Of a DNA stretch of 14,322 nucleotides, positions 7,299 to 13,891 are shown in pieces. The notes under the pieces are model-generated. The model was given only the letters and a program-made list of their open reading frames with translations. It had not been told where the DNA came from and ran no database searches. Each line of letters begins with the position of its first letter. Position 1 is the first letter of the stretch. Where the stretch lies: assembly GCA_947311815.1 (NCBI GenBank), contig CAMZMA010000052.1, positions 1 through 14,322 of the forward strand, read 5' to 3'. The position numbers and the translations under genes are program-made. Source of the DNA: an uncultured Flavobacteriaceae bacterium. Its GTDB lineage: Bacteria > Bacteroidota > Bacteroidia > Flavobacteriales > Flavobacteriaceae.

Positions 7299-8318
7299 AT
7301 GATTATAGACTTAATAAGTGATACGGTTACAAGACCCTCAAAAGGAATGATGGAAGCAATGATGCACGCCAAAGTTGGCGATGATGTGTTTAAATCAGAC
7401 CCAAGTGTAAATGCCTTACAAGAAAAAATGGCAGCTATGTTTGGGATGGAAGATGCGTTATTTTTCCCATCAGGTTCTATGGTAAATCAAACGGCTATTA
7501 AATTACATACAAACCCAGGAGAACAATTAATTTGCGATAAATGGGCGCATGTATATAATTTTGAAGGTGGTGGAGCCGCAGCAAACTCAGGAGTTTCATC
7601 GATGTTGATTGATGGAAATAGAGGCATGTTTACGGTAGAACAATTAAACGGATTGGTAAACGATCCGAATAATATTCATTTGGCGACTACCACATTATTA
7701 TGTATAGAAAATACTACCAATAAAGGCGGAGGCGCTTGTTGGGATTTTGAAGAACTCAAAAAAATAAAAGAATTTTGTACCGATAATAATTTGCAATATC
7801 ATTTAGATGGCGCACGATTATTTAATGCGTTGGTAGCAAAAAACGAATCGCCCAAGCAATATGGAGAATTGTTTGATACCATTTCTATTTGTTTATCAAA
7901 AGGGTTAGGAGCGCCAGTTGGTTCTGTTTTATTAGGCACAAAAGCACATATTACAAAAGCACTTCGTATTCGAAAATTATTTGGTGGTGCAATGCGACAA
8001 GCAGGTTTTTTAGCAGCAGCAGCAATATATGCATTAGATACTAATGTAGAGCGTTTAGCAGAAGATCATGCAAAAGCTACAAAAATAGGCGAGGTGTTAG
8101 CAGGTTGCTCTTATGTGAAAAAGGTAGAACCGATTGAAACAAATATCATTATTTTTAATCTGAATGATGATATAAATGAGGTTGATTTTATCCATCAATT
8201 AAAAGAAAGAGAGATTTTAATTTCTTCAATGGGCAGCGGAAAATTACGTATGGTAACGCATTTAGATTTTACGGATGAAATGCTAAAGAAACTTATTTTT
8301 GAGCTGAAAGAAATTTAG
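7299..8318 (+). CDS. ltaE: Low-specificity L-threonine aldolase (PLP enzyme)
   Basis: This pyridoxal-phosphate enzyme cleaves L-threonine and L-allo-threonine to glycine and acetaldehyde. Its 339 residues match the beta-eliminating lyase/threonine aldolase family in length. The start MIIDLISDTVTRPS is the canonical opening (DLxSDTVTxP). H84 (AHVYNFEGGG) is the residue expected to stack on the cofactor, D170 and R173 lie in HLDGARL, and K201 in SICLSKGLGAPVGS is the Schiff-base lysine. GDDVF near 27-31 is also typical. It lies 13 bp after the metalloprotease and ends 60 bp from a convergent gene. A weak AT-rich 6-bp hairpin at 8354-8370 lies in that gap but is not a convincing terminator. The family is clear; stereospecificity for threonine versus allo-threonine cannot be read from sequence. 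Confidence 0.93.
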   Translation: MIIDLISDTVTRPSKGMMEAMMHAKVGDDVFKSDPSVNALQEKMAAMFGMEDALFFPSGSMVNQTAIKLHTNPGEQLICDKWAHVYNFEGGGAAANSGVSSMLIDGNRGMFTVEQLNGLVNDPNNIHLATTTLLCIENTTNKGGGACWDFEELKKIKEFCTDNNLQYHLDGARLFNALVAKNESPKQYGELFDTISICLSKGLGAPVGSVLLGTKAHITKALRIRKLFGGAMRQAGFLAAAAIYALDTNVERLAEDHAKATKIGEVLAGCSYVKKVEPIETNIIIFNLNDDINEVDFIHQLKEREILISSMGSGKLRMVTHLDFTDEMLKKLIFELKEI

Positions 8319-8378
8319 AAACAGTAGCAATCTATAAAAAATTCGGCTGGAATAAATCTAAGAGAGATTTTAAAATTA

Positions 8379-9305
8379 TTAAGACTGTTCTTTCTTCATC
8401 TGTTTTCGCATTTGCTTAATGGTTAAGGTGCTTCCGTCATGGCTCCAACCAGGAGCGGCAAAGGCGTACATAAACTTATGGTACCAGTTTTTAGATTTTT
8501 TCATATCGTTCCAAATATCTTTGTATTCATGTGTTAAAATCACTAACGGATTGTAAGAATTTGGTGGATGTGTTACACCGTATTTGATATCTATATTTTC
8601 ATCTAATTCTTTCCATGTGCCAAATAATTTATCAAAAATATTGAGGAAACCGCCATGGTTTTTATCCATATATTCTACATTTTGTGCGTGATGTACTTGG
8701 TGCATGGTATGTGTATTAAAAACTTTTTCTATAATGCCCATTTTGGGTACATATACCGAGTGCAATTGAAATTGCCACAAGGCTTCAATTCCTAAACAAA
8801 CGACAACCATTTCTGGTGGAAACCCGACTGCTGGCATCCACATATAAAAAAAGGGTTTGTATAAAATGGTAAACCAACCGTTTCTTACGGCAGTTCCTAA
8901 ATTAAAATTACTTGAAGAATGATGCACAATATGTGCCGCCCACAATAGGCGTACATTATGATTTTGTCTATGAAACCAATAATAACTAAAATCATCTGCT
9001 AATTGACAAAGTAGCCAAACATACCAAGCATATCCGAAAGATTGCCATCCAAAAATATTCATTCGTACGCCATCTACTAACGGATTAAACACTTCGTACA
9101 CATAATTAAACAGTACAATAGCAGCTATGGTTTTGGTAAGTGGTGCTAAAATTGCAGATCCAATTCCCATACTTAAACTTGCGCCTAAATCTTTCCATTT
9201 GTACAATTTTCTATCTTTATCTTTTACTTTACTATAGGTAAGTTCTAATAAAATAAATGCGATAAAAGCGGGTGCGCCGTACACCAAAGGGTTTGTGAAA
9301 TTCAT
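8379..9305 (-). CDS. Membrane fatty-acid hydroxylase / sterol desaturase superfamily protein
   Basis: This is an integral-membrane di-iron oxygenase of the fatty-acid hydroxylase superfamily, acting on a lipid substrate I cannot specify. The 308-residue protein has hydrophobic segments at about 7-25, 47-72, 90-105 and 145-178. It carries the histidine clusters that bind the iron pair: HRQNH at 112-116, HIVHH at 125-129, H182, and HQVHH at 202-206 preceded by H199. The conserved NHGGFLNIFDKLFGTW stretch follows at about 216-231. The arrangement resembles bacterial relatives of alkylglycerol monooxygenase and sterol desaturases rather than carotenoid hydroxylases. Hopanoid, sterol or ornithine-lipid hydroxylation are possible roles, but nothing in the neighbourhood decides between them. 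It lies 50 bp after the cupin gene on the same strand. Confidence 0.87.
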   Translation of the reverse strand: MNFTNPLVYGAPAFIAFILLELTYSKVKDKDRKLYKWKDLGASLSMGIGSAILAPLTKTIAAIVLFNYVYEVFNPLVDGVRMNIFGWQSFGYAWYVWLLCQLADDFSYYWFHRQNHNVRLLWAAHIVHHSSSNFNLGTAVRNGWFTILYKPFFYMWMPAVGFPPEMVVVCLGIEALWQFQLHSVYVPKMGIIEKVFNTHTMHQVHHAQNVEYMDKNHGGFLNIFDKLFGTWKELDENIDIKYGVTHPPNSYNPLVILTHEYKDIWNDMKKSKNWYHKFMYAFAAPGWSHDGSTLTIKQMRKQMKKEQS

Positions 9306-9355
9306 ATTTTATGAAGTCTTTTTTGTTATGATTTTGTTTTCATTGAAGTAAAAAA

Positions 9356-9721
9356 TTAGTCTTCTCTATTTACTAAATCTATTGAAAATGCAGGCATGCA
9401 AACTGATAAATAATCGCAAGCTTCATCAAACGGGTTAGAGTATTGAATTCTTGCTCCTTTTTCAATTTTAATTGATTGTCCTGCTTTTAAAACAATGGTT
9501 TCTCCGTTTATAATAAATTGTTTTTTTCCTTTTATAATGTATGTATATTCATCAAAATCGGGTGTTTGATAGGGTTCTGACCAACCTGCTGGTGCTACCA
9601 TGTGTGCAATACTTATTTGCGGATCTTTACTTGTAGCGTTCCCAAAATGTTCTTCGATACGTTTGCCGTCTGTTGTAGGAACTACAAAAGGAGATTTTTG
9701 AATGGTGTATTTTTTTGACAT
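9356..9721 (-). CDS. Small single-domain cupin lacking the canonical metal ligands
   Basis: A 121-residue protein with one cupin barrel. Aligned to cupin motif 1, G(X)5HXH(X)3-4E(X)6G, it has G46, Q52 and P54 in place of the two histidines, then E58 and G65. Aligned to motif 2, G(X)5PXG(X)2H(X)3N, it has G81, E87 for Pro, G89, I92 for His, and N96. The spacing is intact but all three histidines are gone, so it probably does not bind a catalytic metal in the usual way and may be a ligand-binding or structural cupin. Function unknown. The start is the ATG at 9719-9721 (MSKKYTIQKSPF). An in-frame ATG at 9767-9769 would add 16 residues that come from the upstream repeat element and is rejected. 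It lies between the repeat and the fatty-acid hydroxylase gene. Confidence 0.85.
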   Translation of the reverse strand: MSKKYTIQKSPFVVPTTDGKRIEEHFGNATSKDPQISIAHMVAPAGWSEPYQTPDFDEYTYIIKGKKQFIINGETIVLKAGQSIKIEKGARIQYSNPFDEACDYLSVCMPAFSIDLVNRED

Positions 9722-9746
9722 AAAATTATTTTTGTTAACGATATCT

Positions 9747-9833
9747 CGCGTAAACGATTGCAGCGGCATCCCCCGATTTTTTTTATCGGGGATATAGCGG
9801 AAAGCGTGGTTTTGCTTTTCGCAAAATACGCCC
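9747..9833 (-). repeat. Structured intergenic repeat element (flavobacterial type)
   Basis: Read on the minus strand, the element begins GGGCGT in the last base of the lipoprotein stop codon (TAG, 9833-9835). It then forms a hairpin TTTTGC-GAAA-GCAAAA (about 9811-9826) inside a GCGT/ACGC clamp. A second hairpin pairs ATCGGGG at 9785-9791 with CCCCGAT at 9771-9777 around a 7-base A/T loop. It continues with GGATGCCGCTGCAATCG and ends near CGCG at 9747. CCGCT occurs twice as a direct repeat flanking the second hairpin. The segment is clearly richer in G and C than its surroundings. From memory, similar stretches (GCTTTCCGCTATAT... hairpin ...GGATGCCGCTGCAATC) recur between genes in many Flavobacteriaceae genomes; I cannot verify copy number here. 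It may act as a terminator or processing signal. Confidence 0.6.
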
Positions 9834-10399
9834 TAATTAAACCAAATAATAAACGATTTCATTTTTGCTAAATCGGGTATTTGGTCTAAACTTACTTTTT
9901 CTCTACTAAATTCTTTTAAACCCAATTGTTCTTTATCTATGGCAATTGTGGCGTTTAAATCGTCTAAAAAAAGTGTTGCTGATGAAAATGAAGTTTCAAT
10001 CTTATTCACATTGTTATTTAAACGGATTTCAGAAAAAGTAGAGCTAATATTTGTGCCTTTTTCGGTTTTAAAACGTGCATCGAAAATTTGAATACTTTTA
10101 ATGGTAGAGGTAGAGTCTAACTGTTCTTTTGGGGTAATGGTTAGTAAGTGTTTTCCTCCTTTTTCATAGATTAGATATTCGTCATCATCCTGAAAATAGT
10201 TATCGCCTAAAGAGCCTTCGCTTAAATTTTTAACAATCGAATCTTTTTCGAATATTTTTTCTAATTGTTGTATGGTAGTTGTGGTATTTAAATAGCCCAC
10301 TTTCCCTTTCATTATCTTAAATTTATTGCTATTGCCACAGCTTACTAAAAAAAATGTTAGGCTAATAAGTAATGTGAATTGGATATTTTTTTTTGTCAT
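9833..10399 (-). CDS. Small lipoprotein of unknown function
   Basis: A 188-residue predicted lipoprotein. The N-terminus MTKKNIQFTLLISLTFF has a basic start and a hydrophobic core, followed by the lipobox LVSC with the lipidated cysteine at C21. CGNSN follows and is compatible with outer-membrane or periplasmic exposure. The mature part alternates short charged and hydrophobic stretches, suggesting a beta-rich domain, with DDLNATIAIDKEQLGL near 146-161. I recognise no family. It lies 53 bp after the HerA-like ATPase gene on the same strand and is probably in its transcription unit. Its TAG stop codon shares its last base with the repeat element that follows. Confidence 0.82.
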   Translation of the reverse strand: MTKKNIQFTLLISLTFFLVSCGNSNKFKIMKGKVGYLNTTTTIQQLEKIFEKDSIVKNLSEGSLGDNYFQDDDEYLIYEKGGKHLLTITPKEQLDSTSTIKSIQIFDARFKTEKGTNISSTFSEIRLNNNVNKIETSFSSATLFLDDLNATIAIDKEQLGLKEFSREKVSLDQIPDLAKMKSFIIWFN

Positions 10400-10452
10400 T
10401 TTGTTGATTTTTAATGAATGCTTTTAAAACGTTTTTTTTTTACGTTTCTTAT

Positions 10453-11970
10453 TTATCGCATTACTTTTTTTAAGATTCCGAAAACACTCCGTATAAATGT
10501 AGCACTTGTAAGTACTTTTATAATTGGGTTTTGGCGAGTGCTTCTTCTACTTGTTGTTCTTCTACGTGTCTTTTTTTCTTCTTTTTTCTTTTTCTCTTTG
10601 GCTTCTAACTCGCTAATTTTTTCAATTTTTTTGTTCAGCATTTCATAGGCACTCTCTCTATCTACATCATTATTATATTTTGGTATTAAGCGCGAGTTGT
10701 CTAAGACTTGTTTAATTTCTTTTTTAGTTAACACGTCCATTCTACTCATGGGTGCACGCAACATGGTTCTTGCCAAAGGAGTTGGAATTCCTTTTTCATT
10801 TAATACCGATACAAAGGCTTCTCCGATTCCTAATTGGGTTAATACTTCGGCAGTTTTGTAATATGCTGAATCTGGATAATTTTCGGCAGCTAACTTAATG
10901 GCTTTTCTGTCTTTTGCGGTAAATGCTCTTAGTGCGTGCTGAATTTTTAATCCTAATTGTGCTAACACATCTTCTGGCACATCTTTTGGATTTTGCGTTA
11001 CAAAATAGAGTCCGATTCCTTTAGATCTAATTAATTTTACAATGCTTTCTATCTGACTTAACAACGCTTTAGAGGCTTCTTTAAAAATTAAATGCGCTTC
11101 GTCTATAAAAATGATGAGTTCTGGTCTGCCGCTATCGCCTTGTTCTGGAAAAGTTTCATACACTTCTGCCAATAATTGCAACATAAAGGTAGAAAATAGC
11201 TTTGGTTTGTCTGGTATATCGGTTAACCTTAGCACAGAAATGATACCTCTTCCGTTTTCATCAATTCGGGTTAAATCTTCTACATCGAAAGATTTTTCGC
11301 CGAAGAATAAATCGCCTCCCTGTTGTTCTATTTCTACAATTTTACGTAGAATTGCTCCTGTGCTGGCGGTAGAAATTCGTCCGTATTCTGCTTCTAATTC
11401 TTTTTTTCCTTCTTGAGTAGAAAATTGCAATACTTTTTTAAAATCTTTAATATCTAACAAAGGCAATTTGTTGTCATCGCAATATTTAAAGATGATGGCA
11501 ACAATACCCGATTGTGTTTCGGTTAAATCTAAAATTCGTGATAATAAAACAGGTCCAAATTCTGATACTGTTGCACGTAAACGTACACCTTCTTGTTCAG
11601 AAATGGTTAATATTTCTATTGGAAATTTTTTTGCTTCAAACGGAAAGCCAATTTTTTTGTGTCGTTCATCAATTTTTGGATGCCCAGGACTTGCTTGTGC
11701 TAATCCGCTTAAATCTCCTTTTATATCCATCAATAAAACAGGAATACCTGCTTCTGATAGGTTTTCTGCCAACACTTGTAGGGTTTTTGTTTTTCCTGTT
11801 CCTGTAGCTCCTGAGATTAATCCGTGGCGATTTAAGGTTTTTAAAGGTATTTTTACCAAAGCATCTGTAATGGTTTCTTCACCCAACATGGCTGCTCCTA
11901 ATGTGATATATTCTCCTTTGGTTTTGTAACCGTTATTGATGTATTCAAAAAATTGATCTTTTCTACTCAT
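10453..11970 (-). CDS. HerA/YjgR-like P-loop ATPase (DUF853 family)
   Basis: A 505-residue cytoplasmic ATPase of the YjgR/DUF853 family, related to the HerA-FtsK helicase and translocase superfamily. The Walker A motif GATGTGKT is at 54-61 and the Walker B strand LIIFIDEAH at 285-293, with D290 and E291. LYFVTQNPKDVPEDVLAQLG (about 321-340) is the sensor-like region, and the family-typical LMDIKGDLSGLAQ follows the first ATPase strand at about 80-92. The C-terminus from about 447 is a predicted coiled coil turning into a very basic Lys/Arg-rich stretch (about 456-479) and then a short hydrophobic/basic end. The cellular role of this family is not well established. The usual HerA partner NurA is absent here, so a DNA-end-resection role is not supported by context. 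The lipoprotein gene follows after 53 bp. Confidence 0.88.
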   Translation of the reverse strand: MSRKDQFFEYINNGYKTKGEYITLGAAMLGEETITDALVKIPLKTLNRHGLISGATGTGKTKTLQVLAENLSEAGIPVLLMDIKGDLSGLAQASPGHPKIDERHKKIGFPFEAKKFPIEILTISEQEGVRLRATVSEFGPVLLSRILDLTETQSGIVAIIFKYCDDNKLPLLDIKDFKKVLQFSTQEGKKELEAEYGRISTASTGAILRKIVEIEQQGGDLFFGEKSFDVEDLTRIDENGRGIISVLRLTDIPDKPKLFSTFMLQLLAEVYETFPEQGDSGRPELIIFIDEAHLIFKEASKALLSQIESIVKLIRSKGIGLYFVTQNPKDVPEDVLAQLGLKIQHALRAFTAKDRKAIKLAAENYPDSAYYKTAEVLTQLGIGEAFVSVLNEKGIPTPLARTMLRAPMSRMDVLTKKEIKQVLDNSRLIPKYNNDVDRESAYEMLNKKIEKISELEAKEKKKKEEKKTRRRTTSRRSTRQNPIIKVLTSATFIRSVFGILKKVMR

Positions 11971-12065
11971 TTTTGTTAAATTTCGATAAAAATAATCATT
12001 CTTTTACAGCTACGAAACAAAATATGGTTTTTGTGGAAAAGTTTTGATGAAGTTGCTTTTTTTTT

Positions 12066-12177
12066 GGATGCGATTTCTCGAATTCGATTGAGATTTCAAA
12101 TGAAAAAATGGCAATTTTATTAGGATGTGATTTCTCGACTGCACTTGAAATGACATTCGACGGCACTAGAAATGGCA
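12066..12177. repeat. Cluster of three degenerate short direct repeats
   Basis: GGATGCGATTTCTCGA begins at 12066, and GGATGTGATTTCTCGA begins at 12123, 57 bases later; these first 16 bases differ at one position. Both are followed by a diverged continuation ending in TGAAATGA-like sequence. A third partial copy lies directly after: bases 12135-12155 and 12157-12177 align without gaps at 18 of 21 positions (TCGACTGCAC... against TCGACGGCAC...). From memory, the type sequence (GTCATTTCGAGC...GTCGAGAAATC) is a frequent intergenic repeat in Bacteroidota genomes. The copies here are decayed. Confidence 0.6.
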
Positions 12178-12187
12178 TAAATAGTAC

Positions 12188-12263
12188 GTCATTACGAGGA
12201 GGTACGACGATGTAATCTGTTACTAACAAAGATAAGATTGCTTCACTACATTTACAATGACAG
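12188..12263. repeat. Imperfect inverted repeat, small palindromic element
   Basis: The left arm (about 12188-12217) runs from GTCATTACGAGG to GTAATCT. The right arm (about 12235-12260) runs from AGATTGCTTC to ACAATGAC, the approximate reverse complement of the left. The arms agree best at their ends (GTCATT / AATGAC and AATCT / AGATT) and poorly in the middle, with a 17-base spacer between. The motif resembles another common Bacteroidota intergenic repeat (GTCATTGCGAGGAACGAAGCAATCT). It looks like two opposed, mutated copies and may fold into a hairpin. Confidence 0.5.
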
Positions 12264-12345
12264 TGCTTAATCTAACGTTTAAAAGTCTTTTACAGTTCTC
12301 TTAACTTACACCAAAGAAAACTTTTTTAACATGAGATTGATTAAT

Positions 12346-13158
12346 TTAATCTCTGTTCCAGAATTCTCGTTTTTTATCGAGTTCTGCTTCTTGTTTGGCG
12401 TATTCTTTTTTAGAAATTACTTTTAAAAATGATGGATGTTGCTCAATAGCATATTCAATTTTTGTAACAATATCTGCTACACTATCGTTTTCATAATCGA
12501 TTTCTAGCGGTTCTTTAATAACCATAGATTGTAAAATGTTACGTTTTTTTATTTGCAATCCTTTTTTATCAAAAGAGCGTCTAAAACCATCAATAACAAT
12601 AGGTACAACAGTTGGTTTGTATTTTTTAATAATATGAGCTGTTCCTCTTCTTATGGGTCTAAAAGCGGTAGTTGTTCCTTGCGGAAACGTAATGACCCAA
12701 CCATCATTTAAAGCCTTACCAATATTAGAAATATCAGACATTTTTACTTGTCGTTTTATATCTTTTCCGCTACTTCTCCAAGTTCTTTCAATAGAAACCG
12801 AACCGCCATACGCAAGTATTTTTGGTAACAAACCAGAGCGCATGGTTTCTCCTGCGGCAACATAATAGAGGTTTAATTTCGGATTCCAAATATATCCCAC
12901 ATTTTTTATATTGTCATTTCTTCCTTTTAAAGCGGCGTTAAAAACATGAAACATAGCTACAACATCAGCAAAATAAGTTTGATGATTAGAAATAAATAAC
13001 ACATTTTTATCGGGTAATGCTCTAATAATAGGCGTTCCTTCAATTTCTAAACTATTAAATCTTCGGTACCTACCATGAGATAATATTCCTACAAAGCGGA
13101 TAATCCACTTTTTTAAAAATAAAATATGTCCGAACGGATTTCTTTTAAATAAAGGCAT
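12346..13158 (-). CDS. PlsC-family lysophospholipid acyltransferase, variant motifs
   Basis: A 270-residue member of the 1-acylglycerol-3-phosphate acyltransferase superfamily, expected to act at the inner membrane in phospholipid synthesis. The four family blocks are recognisable in order. Block I is SNHQTYFAD, H59 to D65; block II is GSVSIER at 119-125; block III is FPQGT at 158-162; block IV is VVPIVI at 184-189. Two blocks depart from the standard. Block I has five residues between His and Asp instead of the usual four (HX5D, not HX4D). Block III has glutamine where FPEGT has glutamate. The C-terminus (about 245-270) is Lys/Glu-rich. The changes may be typical of a flavobacterial subfamily rather than loss of function; I recall similar proteins annotated as acyltransferases. 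It follows the Nudix gene by 50 bp on the same strand. Confidence 0.82.
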   Translation of the reverse strand: MPLFKRNPFGHILFLKKWIIRFVGILSHGRYRRFNSLEIEGTPIIRALPDKNVLFISNHQTYFADVVAMFHVFNAALKGRNDNIKNVGYIWNPKLNLYYVAAGETMRSGLLPKILAYGGSVSIERTWRSSGKDIKRQVKMSDISNIGKALNDGWVITFPQGTTTAFRPIRRGTAHIIKKYKPTVVPIVIDGFRRSFDKKGLQIKKRNILQSMVIKEPLEIDYENDSVADIVTKIEYAIEQHPSFLKVISKKEYAKQEAELDKKREFWNRD

Positions 13159-13208
13159 ACTAGGTTTGGTTTTAGTAACTGCTAAAGTACCAAAGAAAAA
13201 TTAAAAAC

Positions 13209-13835
13209 CTATTTTAAAAGCTCTTTAATTTCGCTCAACATCATTGCAGTTGCTCCCCAAACAATTTTATGATGAAGTTTAAAACAAGGAACATGTATGT
13301 TTTTTGCATAAGAAGTGGTAATATTTATAGAAGAAATATTTGTATTGTTTAGTAAATCTTTTAAACGAATTTCTAAAATTTCTGCTACTTCATGATTGGG
13401 TGTAAAAGTGGGAGTTTTTTCTGTAAAACCGATGAAAGGTGTTGCTAAAAAATTACTAGGAGGAATGTACACATCGGTAAGTTCTCGTATCATTTTTATT
13501 GCTGATGAAGGTACGCCAACTTCTTCAAAAGTTTCTCGTAAAGCTGTTGTTGTTAGGTTTTTATCAACTGCATCAACTTTACCACCAGGAAAACTTATTT
13601 GAGCAGAATGCGTACCCTTATAACTTGCTCTTTGTGTTAGTAAAAAACAAGTTTCACGTTGTTTGTTCGGATAAAATAATGCTAAAACAGCTGCTTTTTT
13701 AGGTTTTTTTGCTGCTATTTTTTCAGCGTCATATTGCAATCGCATTTTAGGAGCTAACCTAAATTGAGCTTCTAATCCGCCTAATTTTTGTCTTTGTAAA
13801 TGTGGTATTTTATGTAAAAAATCATCAAAATTCAT
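13209..13835 (-). CDS. Nudix hydrolase, CoA diphosphatase type (NudL/YeaB-like)
   Basis: A 208-residue Nudix hydrolase of the CoA-pyrophosphatase branch, which splits CoA or acyl-CoA into 3',5'-ADP and (acyl-)phosphopantetheine. The branch-specific motif upstream of the Nudix box is present at about 65-85 (LLTQRA... HSAQISFPGG). It runs into the box with R100, E101, E104, E105 and G107 (ALRETFEEVGV), which bind the metal. The box has the extra residue and Asp before the RE seen in NudL-like proteins, so this is not a degenerate box. DVYIPPSNFLATPFIG (about 121-136) and the C-terminal IVWGATA (191-197) are also family features. The ATG at 13833-13835 gives the natural start. It heads the two-gene unit with the acyltransferase, which fits a link to acyl-CoA and lipid turnover. 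Confidence 0.9.
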   Translation of the reverse strand: MNFDDFLHKIPHLQRQKLGGLEAQFRLAPKMRLQYDAEKIAAKKPKKAAVLALFYPNKQRETCFLLTQRASYKGTHSAQISFPGGKVDAVDKNLTTTALRETFEEVGVPSSAIKMIRELTDVYIPPSNFLATPFIGFTEKTPTFTPNHEVAEILEIRLKDLLNNTNISSINITTSYAKNIHVPCFKLHHKIVWGATAMMLSEIKELLK

Positions 13836-13854
13836 TAGAAATAGCTATTTTAGA

Positions 13855-13862
13855 CAAACTTA
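13855..13862 (-). promoter_or_regulatory. Candidate -7 element for the Nudix-acyltransferase unit
   Basis: The minus strand reads TAAGTTTG, an exact match to TAnnTTTG, 19 bases before the Nudix start codon. TTG candidates upstream lie at 12 bp and 26 bp, neither in the usual -33 spacing. Position supports it; the missing -33 element and AT-rich context weaken it. Confidence 0.35.
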
Positions 13863-13891
13863 TCTAAAATTTTACAAGAAAACTCTATCAA

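Larger units (their letters stand above)
11971..12345. other. Non-coding 375-bp gap rich in degenerate short repeats
   Basis: No convincing gene lies between the HerA-like ATPase start and the PlsC-family stop. A 77-codon minus-strand reading frame (11996-12229) has the composition of translated repeats and no recognisable domain. Most of the gap is taken up by the repeat copies at about 12066-12177 and the imperfect inverted repeat at about 12188-12263. No clear TAnnTTTG promoter for the ATPase gene was found in the stretch immediately upstream of 11970. Confidence 0.7.

Noticed and set aside
8354..8370. AAATCT / AGATTT hairpin between the convergent aldolase and hydroxylase genes
   Set aside because: The stem is only 6 bp, AT-rich and without a U-tract of note; not a convincing terminator.
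10418..10648. 76-codon plus-strand frame, very Phe/Ser/Leu-rich
   Set aside because: It lies opposite the 3' end of the ATPase gene; its composition is the antisense of that gene's Lys/Glu/Arg-rich tail.
11468..11929. 153-codon plus-strand frame
   Set aside because: It is fully antisense to the Walker A half of the ATPase gene, which has a clear family match; no independent motif or start signal.
11996..12229. 77-codon minus-strand reading frame upstream of the HerA-like ATPase
   Set aside because: It runs through the degenerate repeat copies, has repeated FEKSHP/VEKSHP-like words arising from those repeats and no domain; it is translated repeat sequence.
12280..12292. TAAAAG-T-CTTTTA palindrome downstream of the acyltransferase gene
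   Set aside because: A one-base centre cannot form a hairpin loop, and such short AT palindromes are expected by chance.
13209..13835. Apparent defect in the Nudix box (Asp for Glu and one extra residue)
   Set aside because: The NudL/YeaB branch normally shows this form, so it is not a lesion.
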